DNA of 42,361 nucleotides from Deltaproteobacteria bacterium (GCA_947486185.1 CANKTH010000035.1:1-42361), one strand, 5' to 3'. Shown: positions 23,705 through 33,457, counted from the first letter of the stretch. The notes: generated by a model from the letters alone, not told the origin. Made by a program: numbers and translations.

Positions 23705-24223
23705 TCAATAAGGCTTTTCGCCTACCCAGTTACCCGGCGGATCGTACTCGCAGACCCAGAGCTCCCCTTCGCCGAAGCCCTGGACGTTGTCGCAAGCCTG
23801 GACGGCACAACCGATGCGGGTGGTGTCTCGCCAAACGACCTGGGTGTAGTGACCGCAAGCTTTTCCACGGGCACAGCTGTTGGAGTCGTAGTCGTAATCG
23901 GAGATCTCGCTGTACCAGGCGTCCACCACCTCGGTGGGGGCCACCGTCCACGAAAAGAGCGCGAGGTTCTCTCCGGTGTCGCCCATGCTGTGCTCAAAAA
24001 CGCAGCCCGCAGCCCAGCTCTCGGCGATGTCGGCGAGATCGTTGTCCCAGCTCACCTCGGGCAGCGCGGGGTCCGGCGTCGGCTCGGTGCGCGCGCGGGC
24101 GGCGTTGTGGGCGTCTACGAACTCCTGCTCGAAATCGTCGAGCTGGGAGTCCTCCTCATCGTCATCGTCGTCATCGTCTTTTTCGAAGATACAGGCGGTG
24201 AACAACAACGCGACGTAGAGCAT
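23705..24223 (-). CDS. CAP/SCP-domain lipoprotein
   Basis: 172 residues. ATG preceded by a G-tract; an in-frame stop lies ten codons upstream with no other start. The signal is MLYVALLFTA before Cys11, uncharged. Immediately after comes IFEK then an acidic run (DDDDDDDEED). The CAP domain follows: FVDAHNAAR, VSWDNDLADIAESWA, FEHS, GENLA, CGHYTQVVW and CEYDPPGNWVGEKPY at the C-terminus. CAP proteins (PR-1, antigen 5) are secreted sterol or lipid binders or have unknown roles; the cavity His and Glu residues appear retained. Several Cys suggest disulfides. The acidic run right after Lys resembles the surface-export signal of Bacteroidetes lipoproteins, an analogy only. Confidence 0.93.
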   Translation of the reverse strand: MLYVALLFTACIFEKDDDDDDDEEDSQLDDFEQEFVDAHNAARARTEPTPDPALPEVSWDNDLADIAESWAAGCVFEHSMGDTGENLALFSWTVAPTEVVDAWYSEISDYDYDSNSCARGKACGHYTQVVWRDTTRIGCAVQACDNVQGFGEGELWVCEYDPPGNWVGEKPY

Positions 24224-24241
24224 GGCCCCCCCCGGATGACT

Positions 24242-24277
24242 CCGGCGCGCCTAACGTAGTTCAACGCCCCGCGCCGG
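24242..24277 (-). terminator. Hairpin downstream of ugd
   Basis: A perfect 8-bp inverted repeat, CCGGCGCG at 24242-24249 and CGCGCCGG at 24270-24277, around a 20-base loop, starting about 14 bases past the ugd stop on the minus strand. It may end the PlsC-LeuDH-ugd unit. Confidence 0.4.
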
Positions 24278-24291
24278 CCAGTAGGGGCCCG

Positions 24292-25596
24292 TCAGGGCCG
24301 ACCGATACAGCGGTACTCGAACCCCTTGGCCCGCAGATCCGCGGGCTTCCAGATGTTCCGCCCGTCAAACACCACCGGGCTGCGCATCCGGCCCCGTACG
24401 CTCATGAAGTCCGGGGACCGGAACTCGTTCCACTCGGTGACCAATAAGAGCGCGTCCGCCCCATCCACCGCGTTCATCGCCCGGTCTGCCCACGTCACTC
24501 GGTCGCCGAGCGCCTTCTTCGCCTCGTGCATCGCCTCGGGATCGTACACGGTCACGCTCGCCCCCGCCTGGAGCAGCCGGTCAATGATGACGAGCGAGGG
24601 CGCCTCACGCATGTCGTCGGTCTCGGGCTTGAACGCGAGGCCCCAGACCGCGAGGCGAAGTCCGCTCAGGTCGGTGCCGAATCGGGCCTCGACCAGCTCC
24701 GCGAGCCGGTGTTTCTGCTGTTCGTTGACCTCCTCGACCGCTGCGACGACCCGGAGCTCCATGCCCACATCACGGGCGGTGTGAACCAGTGCGCGTACAT
24801 CCTTCGGAAAACACGAGCCGCCGTAGCCGACGCCGGGGAAGAAGAAGCGCTGGCCGATCCGGCTGTCGGTGCCGGCGCCGCGGCGCACGTGGTCGACGTC
24901 GGCGCCTACAAGGTCGCACAGGCGAGCGATCTCGTTGATGAAGCTGATCTTGGTCGCGAGGAAGGCGTTGGCGGTGTACTTGCACATCTCCGCCGAACGA
25001 TTGTCCATGTAGAGTATAGGTTTTCCCGTACGCACCAGCGGTGCGTAGAGCTCGTCCATGATCTCCTGGGTCGCTGGGTCCTTCAGCCCGATGACGATCC
25101 GGTCGGGGCGCAAGAAATCGTCGAGCGCCGCTCCTTCTTTGAGAAACTCGGGATTGGAGACGACGTCGAACGGCACCTCACCCATGAGCTCCCGGAGGTG
25201 GGCCCGGACCTTGTCAGCGGTGCCCACCGGCACGGTGGACTTGATGATGAAGGTGACGCGGGAGCGGGCGTGTCGCGAAATCTCGTCAGCGACACCGAAC
25301 ACTCCGCGGAGATCCGCGTGGCCGTCCGGCAATGACGGTGTACCAACCGCCACAAAGACCACCGTGCTCACACCGAGCGCCTCGCCCAGGCTGGTGGTGA
25401 AGGCCAGGCGCCCTTCGCGAACGTTCCGTTCGATGAGCTGGTCGAGCCCCGGCTCGTAGATGGGTACCTTCCCGTGGATCAACCCGTTGATCTTCTGGGC
25501 ATCGTTGTCCACGCAGACCACGTCGTGGCCCATATCCGCCATACAGGTGCCGACGACAAGGCCGACGTATCCTGTGCCTACCACCGTGATCTTCAT
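24292..25596 (-). CDS. ugd: UDP-glucose 6-dehydrogenase
   Basis: 434 residues, full length. NAD-binding motif GTGYVGLVVG starts at residue 7. Catalytic Cys262 lies in GVGYGGSCFPKD; Lys206 in MCKYTANAFLATK and the FLKEGAA segment near 151-157 are also standard. It oxidises UDP-glucose twice to UDP-glucuronate, a precursor for capsule, exopolysaccharide and lipopolysaccharide sugars. ATG preceded by GAGGAA. The leucine dehydrogenase gene ends 27 bases upstream on the same strand, so cotranscription is likely, though the pathways do not share an obvious link. No other polysaccharide gene is in view. UDP-mannose or GDP-mannose dehydrogenases share the fold, but the sequence reads as the UDP-glucose type. 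Confidence 0.95.
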   Translation of the reverse strand: MKITVVGTGYVGLVVGTCMADMGHDVVCVDNDAQKINGLIHGKVPIYEPGLDQLIERNVREGRLAFTTSLGEALGVSTVVFVAVGTPSLPDGHADLRGVFGVADEISRHARSRVTFIIKSTVPVGTADKVRAHLRELMGEVPFDVVSNPEFLKEGAALDDFLRPDRIVIGLKDPATQEIMDELYAPLVRTGKPILYMDNRSAEMCKYTANAFLATKISFINEIARLCDLVGADVDHVRRGAGTDSRIGQRFFFPGVGYGGSCFPKDVRALVHTARDVGMELRVVAAVEEVNEQQKHRLAELVEARFGTDLSGLRLAVWGLAFKPETDDMREAPSLVIIDRLLQAGASVTVYDPEAMHEAKKALGDRVTWADRAMNAVDGADALLLVTEWNEFRSPDFMSVRGRMRSPVVFDGRNIWKPADLRAKGFEYRCIGRP

Positions 25597-25623
25597 GATT
25601 CCTCGCCAGTTTTACTGGGCCGC

Positions 25624-26691
25624 TCAGCCGAGGTGCATACGCTTGACCCGCGCCACCGCCTCGATCCGCTCCTCGGCGGTGCGGTTGGATGCGTGGATCG
25701 TCGTGGTTCCTTCCGACTTGGCCTTGTTGATGACCCGTTTGACCGTATTGAAGATGCCCGCCGCGTCCGCCAGCGCCTTGTCCCTCGGGTAGCCCTTCAG
25801 CTCCGAGTAGACGTTGATGAGCCCACCCGCGTTGATGACGTAGTCGGGCGCGTAGACGATGCCTCGCTCGCTGACCGCGTCGCCGTCGTGGAGCTCATCG
25901 TCGAGCTGGTTGTTGGCGCCCCCCGCGATGACCTTGGCGCGGATCATGGGGATGGTCCTCGCGTTGATCGTGCCGCCGATCGCGCAGGGAGCGAGCACAT
26001 CGGCGGGGGCGCTGTAGAATTCGTCGCCCTCGAGCACGGTGCCGCCGAACTGTTCGAGCACCCGGTTCAGCCGCCGGCCGCTGATGTCGGTGTAGAACAA
26101 CCGGGCACCCGCTTCATGCAGATGGCGCGCAAGGTGGTAGCCCACATTGCCGACTCCCTGGATTGCGACGCTCCGACCGGCGACATCAGGCGAGCCGTGC
26201 ACCACCTCCAGACACGCGCGGATGCCGTGGAACACCCCCCACGCCGTGACCGGAGAGGGATCCCCCGAGCCACCAGAAGCCGACGCCGACCCGGTCACAA
26301 ACCGTGTTTCCCGGCGGATGTGATCCATATCCTCTACGGTCGTGTTCATGTCCTCGGCCGTGACGTACCGGCCGGCCAAGGACTCGATGTACCTGCCAAA
26401 AGCGCGGAACATCGCCTCGGACTTGGTCGAGGGGTCCCCGATGATCACGGCCTTGCCCCCGCCCAGATCGAGGCCGGCAACCGCCGCTTTGTAGGTCATG
26501 CCGCGGGAGAGGCGGAGCACGTCGCGCACCGCGTCCGCTTCGGTGGCGTAGTCCCAGAGCCGCACCCCGCCCAGCGAGGGGCCGAGGGTGGTGTTGTGAA
26601 TGGCGATGATCGCCCTCAAACCTGCGGCTTCGTTACGACAGAACACGATCTGTTCATGGTCGAACGCCGTCATCTGGTCGAACAAGGACAT
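25624..26691 (-). CDS. Leucine (branched-chain amino acid) dehydrogenase
   Basis: 355 residues from the ATG at 26691, with GGGAGG six bases upstream; the longer frame adds a basic, low-quality leader. Catalytic Lys68 (MTYKAA) and Lys80 (LGGGKAVI) fall at the same numbers as in the Bacillus enzyme. The NAD-binding fingerprint is GVGNVG, preceded by VAIQ. Length matches leucine dehydrogenase (about 360) rather than glutamate dehydrogenase (about 420 or more). It reversibly deaminates Leu, Val and Ile to the 2-oxo acids, linking amino-acid breakdown to branched fatty acid starters, which are abundant in myxobacteria. Phenylalanine dehydrogenase is the main alternative. Cytoplasmic. Confidence 0.92.
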   Translation of the reverse strand: MSLFDQMTAFDHEQIVFCRNEAAGLRAIIAIHNTTLGPSLGGVRLWDYATEADAVRDVLRLSRGMTYKAAVAGLDLGGGKAVIIGDPSTKSEAMFRAFGRYIESLAGRYVTAEDMNTTVEDMDHIRRETRFVTGSASASGGSGDPSPVTAWGVFHGIRACLEVVHGSPDVAGRSVAIQGVGNVGYHLARHLHEAGARLFYTDISGRRLNRVLEQFGGTVLEGDEFYSAPADVLAPCAIGGTINARTIPMIRAKVIAGGANNQLDDELHDGDAVSERGIVYAPDYVINAGGLINVYSELKGYPRDKALADAAGIFNTVKRVINKAKSEGTTTIHASNRTAEERIEAVARVKRMHLG

Positions 26692-26777
26692 CGGTCGCCT
26701 CCCTGGGGGCGCCTTTCTATCCTGAGCGGGCCGACGCTGGCGAGCCCGATCACGGCCACGGGCCCCGCTCGAACGCG

Positions 26778-26789
26778 CGTCGGCCGACG
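26778..26789. repeat. 12-base perfect palindrome upstream of leucine dehydrogenase
   Basis: CGTCGGCCGACG, about 87 bases upstream of the leucine dehydrogenase start and 74 past the PlsC stop. It could be an operator or a hairpin; the rest of this 171-base gap shows nothing else. Confidence 0.4.
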
Positions 26790-26862
26790 ACATCCGCTCC
26801 TACCTCGCCACGATCCGCCTACGCGACGTGAAGTTCCGAGCCGTCTGTCTGTGGAGCCGCGC

Positions 26863-28155
26863 TCAGACCTCCCGGGCCGCTTCGGCGCCCGGCCGAACCG
26901 CCCGCACGACCAGCTTGCGGCGCCAGTGGTTGCCAATCCAGTCCCATTTGAGGACCGAGCCGACCTTGATGTCCGGAGCGAACAGGGAGTCGGCGCTCCG
27001 GATCTGGAGTGACCGGGTGCGGTCCACGGTAATCGCGTTCACTTTGTCGAGGGGGAGGCACCACCCGGTCTCGGGCACCTCCAGACGATCGGCGTAGAGC
27101 CGCAGGCGGCCACGCGCGACCTCGGTGGATCGGTCACCGCCGATATCGAGCACGCGGCACGGCTCGCTCTCCACGATCACGCCATCGCGGGCGAAACGCT
27201 CTGGCTCGGCCACAAAATCACGTTCCGCCAACCAGGATCGTTCGCGATCGGCCGCCTGGGCGATGGTCAAACTCTGCTCCTCCTTGGCGGCGCGGAGCCA
27301 GAGATCGGTGCCGAGCACCCAGGACGCCGCGCATAAGGAACAGCGGAGGGTGTCGCCCTCTTCACGAAGGCACTCATGCTGGCCACAAGCCGGGCACAAG
27401 AACAGGAGATTACGAAGGCCCCCTGCGAGGTTGGTGCCGCGGACCGGGAAGCTCTCTCCGGTCTCAGCGTCGACGCTCAGACGGGCGCGCAGGTGGTCCA
27501 CGATCACCGCGTCCTTCGCCCGGCGCTCGAACTCCATTGGCGGATCCAACTCCAGAACCTGCAGTCCGCGACGGGGGGTCGCCGCCCAACGCGGCCACAC
27601 CCGGTAGCCGTTGATCACCCGCGCGGTCACCACAGGGATGCCCAACATCCTCACGAGGCCCCCGATACCGTCCACCAGCGGCAGGGGGCGGCCGTCCCAG
27701 GTGCGCTCACCCTCGGGATAGAGCCCCACCGTCGCCCCGATATCAGCCCACTTCCGAAGCATCCGAATCGCGTTGAAGTCCGCCGAAAACTTCTTCTTCG
27801 GCACGATGCCGAACAGGTTCATCACCCGGCCGTAGAAGGGGTGCATCCACAACGACTGCGTCGCCATGAAGTGGACCGGACGGCCCAGGCTCGCGACCGC
27901 GATGGCCGGATCGAGCATTCCGACGTGATTACACAGAAATAACGCTGGGGTTCCCACAGGCAGGTGGTGCGCGTTTCGCAGCTCGACCCCGCCCAGCCTC
28001 AACCACGCGCCGAGCCGGAAGACCGGAGCAACCCATGAGATCGCGCGTTGCACCGCGATCTCTTCTTTATCGGACGGCACTGTCGTCGGGATTCTCAGGA
28101 CTTGGCCCACCGGCTCCTCGATGTCGCGCCCCGAGTCTAGTGGTTTTTCGCCCAT
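26863..28155 (-). CDS. PlsC-type acyltransferase fused to a zinc-ribbon and C-terminal domain
   Basis: 430 residues. Acyltransferase motifs: NHVGMLD with His77 and Asp82 (HX4D) and YPEGERTWDG with Glu149, as in 1-acylglycerol-3-phosphate acyltransferases. The usual PlsC ends near residue 240. Here the chain continues with a four-Cys ribbon (Cys254, Cys257, Cys272, Cys275, with His260 and Cys262 nearby) and about 150 more residues, including repeated strands (RGRLRLYADRLEVPE, CLPLDKVNAITVDRT) that look like a PH- or GRAM-type barrel and a basic C-terminus. A membrane-associated role in lipid acylation is likely; the extra part may bind a partner, membrane or RNA. No clear ribosome site precedes the ATG at 28155. 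Divergent from the DPP gene. Confidence 0.85.
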   Translation of the reverse strand: MGEKPLDSGRDIEEPVGQVLRIPTTVPSDKEEIAVQRAISWVAPVFRLGAWLRLGGVELRNAHHLPVGTPALFLCNHVGMLDPAIAVASLGRPVHFMATQSLWMHPFYGRVMNLFGIVPKKKFSADFNAIRMLRKWADIGATVGLYPEGERTWDGRPLPLVDGIGGLVRMLGIPVVTARVINGYRVWPRWAATPRRGLQVLELDPPMEFERRAKDAVIVDHLRARLSVDAETGESFPVRGTNLAGGLRNLLFLCPACGQHECLREEGDTLRCSLCAASWVLGTDLWLRAAKEEQSLTIAQAADRERSWLAERDFVAEPERFARDGVIVESEPCRVLDIGGDRSTEVARGRLRLYADRLEVPETGWCLPLDKVNAITVDRTRSLQIRSADSLFAPDIKVGSVLKWDWIGNHWRRKLVVRAVRPGAEAAREV

Positions 28156-28242
28156 CAGTCGAGCGCCGGACGACTCGACGTCCGCGGCCGGGCGCGCGGA
28201 GGCTGAGCCACAACCGGCGGAGTCCGGCGGTTAGAGGGGGCG

Positions 28243-30360
28243 ATGCCTGCCGATCCCAGCTTCCTCCACGACTACGCCGCCACCTGGCGCTTCCAGCTCG
28301 GCGCACCACGCTCCTTCGGCGTCGCGCCAGACGGCACCGTGCTCTTCTTACGCTCTGACCCGCGCAGTTTCGAGCACGCGCTCTGGGAACAGACCCCCGA
28401 CGGAGCCGAGCGTCGACTCCTCACCGCCGCTGAGCTCCTGGGCCGCAGCGACACGGCCCTGTCGCCGGCGGAGCTCGCCCGACTCGAACGGCTGCGGTCG
28501 GCCGTGCGCGGGATCGGCACCATCGCGGCCGACAGTCGGCTCGAGAGGCTGGTCATCCCCCTTGGCGGCCGGCTTTTTCTGTACTCTCGCACCGACGCCC
28601 GGGTCACCCTCTTGCCGGCCCCCGCCGAGGGGCCGACGCTCGACCCACGCTTCTCGCCCGACGGGCTCCAGATCGCGTGCGTGATCGCCGGCGATCTCTG
28701 GGTGTACTCCCTCGACGGCACCTGGACCCGCCTCACCGATACCGCATCGGAGACCCTCACCAACGGCCTGCCCGAATTTGTCGCCGAAGAGGAGATGCAC
28801 CGGTACGTCGGCTACTGGTGGTGCCCCGACAGCCAACACCTCGCTTTTGAGGAGGTGGATCACACGGGCGTGGAGCGCTTTTTCGTCGCGGACGCCTCGG
28901 CCCCCGAACGTATCCCCGCCGCAAACTTCTACCCTCGCGCGGGCCGCCAGAACGTGAGCGTCCGGCTCGGCGTGGTACCGGTGACTGGCGGCCAGGTGCG
29001 CTGGTTGGGCTGGGATCTCGTAGCCTTTCCCTACCTTGCGCAGGTGTGCTGGGCGGCGCGCACCGTGCTCCTGGCGCTGGTTCAGGACCGGGGCCAACAG
29101 CGCCAGCATCTCCTCCGTTTTACCACCGGCCAACCAACGCCGACCGTGATCCTCGTCGAAGAGGACCCCGCCTGGCTGAACCTCTACCCGTCGATGCCCA
29201 TGGTCACCCACGGGCCTCCCGGATTTTTGTGGATCTCCGAGCGTGATGGCGCGCCATGCCTGGAGCACCGATGTCCCGACGGCGAGTTGCTCGCCCGGCT
29301 GACGCCGCCCGAGCTCGGGCTCCACCTGGTCTCCGGGGTTCAGGGCGAGGAGGTGGTCGTCGTCGCCGGGCCAGATCCAGGAGAGCGAGCGTTATACGCC
29401 GTGCCGCTCCGAGGAGGCGAAGCGCGCCGTCTCGTGGGGCCGCCCGGCGTCTACCAGGCTACGGTGGGCAGCGGCGGCCGCGTGGAGATCGCCTCGACCG
29501 AGACGGGCCAGACGGCCACGTGGGTGAGGGGCGATCAACGCCGGCTCATCAAGAGTGTGGCGCAGGTGCCCGCGCGCCTGGCCGAGCTCGAGTACACCAC
29601 CGTGTCCATCCCAGCTGACGACACCGGACCAGCGCGCGAACTGCGGGCGATGATCCTGCGTCCGCGGGAGCACACGCCCGGAAGCCGGTGGCCCGTGCTC
29701 GTCTACGTTTATGGCGGGCCGCACGTGCAGCTGGTTCAGCGCCACGCGGCCGCCTTCCACCTCCAACAGTGGTATGCAGACCACGGTTTTGTCGTCGTGA
29801 CGATGGACGCGCGGGGTACACCGGGGCGCGGTCGGGCGTGGGAGCGGGCGATCCGGGGAGACGTGATCCGCGGGCCGATGGCGGACCAGATCGCCGGCCT
29901 CCACGCGCTGGCGGAGCGGTACCCGGAGATGGACCTCAACCGGGTGGGAATTCAGGGCTGGTCGTTTGGCGGCTATTTTTCGGCGATGGCCGTACTGCGG
30001 CACCCTGAGGTCTTCCACGCCGCGGTGGTGGGCGCGCCGGTGGTGGACTGGGCCGACTACGACACCCACTACACCGAGCGTTACCTGGGTTTACCCGCCG
30101 AAAACCCGGATGGTTACCGAAACGGCAACGTGCTGACCTGGGCTGCCGGCCTCTCCCGACCGCTGCTCCTCGTCCACGGCACGGCCGACGACAATGTCTA
30201 TTTCAAACATGCGCTTCGCCTCTCCGACGCCCTGTTCCGCGCGGGTCGGAGCTTCGAGTTCTTGCCTCTGGCGGGCTACACCCACATGGTTCCCGACCCC
30301 GTGGTGACCTTCCGGCTTTATGAACGGGTGATCCGGTTCTTCATGGAGAAACTGCGATGA
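28243..30360 (+). CDS. Prolyl oligopeptidase family S9 peptidase, dipeptidyl-peptidase IV type
   Basis: 705 residues. N-terminal beta-propeller (about 30-440) followed by the alpha/beta-hydrolase catalytic domain. Ser574 lies in GWSFGGYFS, Asp in HGTADDNVYF near 650 and His in GYTHMVPD near the end. In the propeller the segment FVAEEEMHRYVGYWWCPD carries Glu182-184, matching the double Glu of DPP-IV that grips the free N-terminus of the substrate, so release of N-terminal dipeptides ending in Pro or Ala is the likely activity. I see no signal peptide; it would be cytoplasmic or released by lysis. ATG is preceded by GAGGGGG. Its stop overlaps the next ATG (ATGA), coupling it to a secreted hexosaminidase. 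Confidence 0.94.
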   Translation: MPADPSFLHDYAATWRFQLGAPRSFGVAPDGTVLFLRSDPRSFEHALWEQTPDGAERRLLTAAELLGRSDTALSPAELARLERLRSAVRGIGTIAADSRLERLVIPLGGRLFLYSRTDARVTLLPAPAEGPTLDPRFSPDGLQIACVIAGDLWVYSLDGTWTRLTDTASETLTNGLPEFVAEEEMHRYVGYWWCPDSQHLAFEEVDHTGVERFFVADASAPERIPAANFYPRAGRQNVSVRLGVVPVTGGQVRWLGWDLVAFPYLAQVCWAARTVLLALVQDRGQQRQHLLRFTTGQPTPTVILVEEDPAWLNLYPSMPMVTHGPPGFLWISERDGAPCLEHRCPDGELLARLTPPELGLHLVSGVQGEEVVVVAGPDPGERALYAVPLRGGEARRLVGPPGVYQATVGSGGRVEIASTETGQTATWVRGDQRRLIKSVAQVPARLAELEYTTVSIPADDTGPARELRAMILRPREHTPGSRWPVLVYVYGGPHVQLVQRHAAAFHLQQWYADHGFVVVTMDARGTPGRGRAWERAIRGDVIRGPMADQIAGLHALAERYPEMDLNRVGIQGWSFGGYFSAMAVLRHPEVFHAAVVGAPVVDWADYDTHYTERYLGLPAENPDGYRNGNVLTWAAGLSRPLLLVHGTADDNVYFKHALRLSDALFRAGRSFEFLPLAGYTHMVPDPVVTFRLYERVIRFFMEKLR

Positions 30361-31916
30361 CGACGCTGTTCGTGCTCCTGCTCGCCTGTGCTCCAGGAGG
30401 AACGGGGAAAAAGCCGCCAGAGAGTGAACCCACCATGGAGGATCCTCCTCGTGAGCCGCCCGTCGTCGCGCTCATCCCGGCGCCGATCTCGCTGAGCATC
30501 GGTGAAGGCGACTTTGTGCTCTCGGAGAGCACCACCTTCGGCGGCGAGGGAGAGGGGGCCGACGCGGTGGCCCGCCTCGTCGCCGCGAGCCTGGAGCGAT
30601 CTACGGGCCTTCCACTCGGGGGCGGCCCCGACCCCGACGTGTTGTTCATGTTGGAGGCTGGGTTTGAGCCCGAGAGCTACGAGCTGGCGGTGTCGAATGA
30701 GGGCGTGGTGATCCGCGCGTCGGACACCGCGGGGCTCTTCTACGGCGGCCAGTCGCTGCGCCAGCTCCTGCCACCAGCGAGTTTCGCCGTGTCGTCCGGT
30801 GGAGTTGCGGTCGAGTGGCGGCTTCCGGTGGTGACCGTGCGCGACGCGCCGCGGTATGCCTGGCGCGGCTTCATGCTCGACGTTGCCCGTCACTTCTTCA
30901 CGGTCGAAGAGGTCAAACGGCAGATCGATCTCCTCGCGGCGCACAAGTTCAACCGCCTGCACCTTCACCTCACCGACGACCAGGGCTGGCGCATCGAGAT
31001 CCGCGCGTGGCCGGATCTCGCGGCTATTGGCGGCGCCACGGAGGTAGGCGGCGGCCTCGGCGGTTTCTACACCCAGGAAGAGTACGCCGATCTCGTAGCT
31101 TATGCGGCGGAGCGGGCGATGATCGTCGTGCCCGAGTTCGACGTGCCGGGGCACAACAACGCGGCGCTCGCCTCCTACGACGTTCTCAACGAGAGCGGCG
31201 TGGCCGAGGAGCCCTACACGGGGCAGGGCGTGATCTCGACGCCGCTCTGGCTCGACGGACCGGCGACCGCGGCCTTCGTCGAGGACGTCTTTTCGGAGCT
31301 CGCGGAGCTCACCCCGGGACCCTACCTGCACGTCGGCGGCGACGAGGCCGTGGACATCAGCCTGTCCGACTACGACGCGTTCATGGTGCGGGTACAGGAG
31401 ATCGTGGCCGCGCATGGGAAAATCCCTATCGGATGGGACGAGATCGGAGAGGCTACGCTTACACCGCCCGTCCTGGCCCAGCTCTGGTTCGACGACACGC
31501 GCGCCTACGCCGCCGCTGAACAGGGCGCTGGCCTCATCCTCTCCCCCGCCGAGTACGCCTACTTCGACATGATCCACAACTTCAGCGCCGACTATGGGCA
31601 GATCTGGGCGGGTCCGGTGAGCGTCTCGACGGTCTACGGCTGGTCGGGAGAGCTCGAGGGCGTCGAGGCGCATGGCGTTGAAGCTGCGCTTTGGACTGAA
31701 ATGATCGACGATGAGGCCAAGCTGGATTTCATGAGCTGGCCACGGCTCGCGGCGATGGCCGAGGTGGCCTGGACCCCCACATCAGCGCGGAGCTGGCCGG
31801 AGTTTGAGCAACGGCTGGGTTGGCACGGCGCGCGCCTGGAGGAGGCGGGGGTGGGCTTCTACCGAAGCACCGACGTGCCATGGTGGACGGCGGCGGAGGT
31901 GAGGGGACTCCCGTGA
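30357..31916 (+). CDS. GH20 beta-N-acetylhexosaminidase lipoprotein
   Basis: 519 residues. The ATG overlaps the upstream stop by four bases; upstream in frame there is no other start before a TGA twelve codons away. Signal: MTTLFVLLLA before Cys11, uncharged. An N-terminal GH20b domain (about 37-165) precedes the catalytic barrel, which begins YAWRGFMLDVARHFF. Catalytic pair Asp329-Glu330 in HVGGDEA; HLHLTDDQGWRIEI and PEFDVPGH are also characteristic, and a Trp-rich segment (VAWTPTSAR) near the end completes the site. It removes terminal GlcNAc or GalNAc from chitin fragments, peptidoglycan-derived sugars or glycans. Anchored outside the cytoplasm. Works plausibly with the GH25 muramidase encoded nearby. 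Confidence 0.96.
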   Translation: MTTLFVLLLACAPGGTGKKPPESEPTMEDPPREPPVVALIPAPISLSIGEGDFVLSESTTFGGEGEGADAVARLVAASLERSTGLPLGGGPDPDVLFMLEAGFEPESYELAVSNEGVVIRASDTAGLFYGGQSLRQLLPPASFAVSSGGVAVEWRLPVVTVRDAPRYAWRGFMLDVARHFFTVEEVKRQIDLLAAHKFNRLHLHLTDDQGWRIEIRAWPDLAAIGGATEVGGGLGGFYTQEEYADLVAYAAERAMIVVPEFDVPGHNNAALASYDVLNESGVAEEPYTGQGVISTPLWLDGPATAAFVEDVFSELAELTPGPYLHVGGDEAVDISLSDYDAFMVRVQEIVAAHGKIPIGWDEIGEATLTPPVLAQLWFDDTRAYAAAEQGAGLILSPAEYAYFDMIHNFSADYGQIWAGPVSVSTVYGWSGELEGVEAHGVEAALWTEMIDDEAKLDFMSWPRLAAMAEVAWTPTSARSWPEFEQRLGWHGARLEEAGVGFYRSTDVPWWTAAEVRGLP

Positions 31917-31923
31917 TTCGCGG

Positions 31924-31939
31924 GCGCTCTCGGAAGCGC
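31924..31939. terminator. Hairpin between convergent GH20 and small lipoprotein genes
   Basis: GCGCT at 31924-31928 and AGCGC at 31935-31939 with a six-base loop, eight bases after the GH20 stop; outer CGCG pairs may extend it. The converging gene stops at 31969. Confidence 0.4.
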
Positions 31940-31968
31940 GGCTCGCGGTGTATCGGTGTTCAACGGGC

Positions 31969-32421
31969 TCATTCGCCGGTAGGTTTGCTGACCCGGACGA
32001 GATCCGCCTCGCCTGTGAGCGAGAGCTTCTCGGCCTCCTTGAGCGGCTCACAGCCGAGGGTGCAGGTAAACCGGTCGTCGTCCGTCGGGTAGCCACACGT
32101 GCCCGTCAGCACGTCGACGTCGCGGATCGCGAAGATCCACAAGGTGGGGGCGCCCTCTGACCCGGTCTCACCCGTCGCCTCTCCAAAGATCGCGATTCCG
32201 ACGCGGGTATCCCGTTCTTCCGCCTCGAAGGTGAGCTCCACCGGACCGGTACCGTCGTCCACGTCGACAAAGCCGGCGTATCCGTCGCTCGACAGGATTG
32301 CGCGGAGGGACAAGGAGAGGTTCAGGTCTCCGTTGTCGCCCGAAGGGGCACAGGTGCCCTCCCAGGTACCGACAAAATCCGGCGCGGTCTTACAGCCGAG
32401 GAGCAGAATGAATGTGAGCAT
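31969..32421 (-). CDS. Small lipoprotein, function unknown
   Basis: 150 residues. The signal is MLTFILLLG before Cys10, uncharged; the upstream frame meets a TAG nine codons away without ATG, GTG or TTG (one CTG three codons up). The mature part starts KTAPDFVGTWEGTC, a lipocalin-like opening seen in many myxobacterial lipoproteins, and then alternates polar and hydrophobic residues in strand-like segments (LNLSLSLRAIL, ELTFEAEERDTRVGIAIFG). Five Cys suggest disulfides (for example GTCGYPTDDDRFTCTLGCEP). It probably folds as a small beta-barrel or sandwich on the cell surface. No function can be assigned. Convergent with the GH20 gene, divergent from the GH25 gene. Confidence 0.8.
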   Translation of the reverse strand: MLTFILLLGCKTAPDFVGTWEGTCAPSGDNGDLNLSLSLRAILSSDGYAGFVDVDDGTGPVELTFEAEERDTRVGIAIFGEATGETGSEGAPTLWIFAIRDVDVLTGTCGYPTDDDRFTCTLGCEPLKEAEKLSLTGEADLVRVSKPTGE

Positions 32422-32540
32422 GGTCCTCCAGAGGCCGGGTGCGGCTCTATCCCGATTGAGCCCGCGGCGTGAGCCCCTGCTTCCCTGCCGCGTCGAAATC
32501 GTGAGGCGTGCACATGATTTGGTGCTACAAGGACCAGCCT

Positions 32541-32545
32541 GGAGG
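32541..32545 (+). promoter_or_regulatory. Ribosome binding site GGAGG of the GH25 gene
   Basis: GGAGG four bases before the ATG at 32550. It selects this start over an ATG 14 codons upstream that has no ribosome site. Confidence 0.65.
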
Positions 32546-32549
32546 GAGC

Positions 32550-33428
<879 letters not shown>

Positions 33429-33457
33429 CCACTCGGACCCTGCGAGGCCTGCCGCGA

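Noticed and set aside
25474..27012. 512-codon plus-strand frame over ugd and leucine dehydrogenase
   Set aside because: Both minus-strand genes are full length with catalytic residues; this frame has none.
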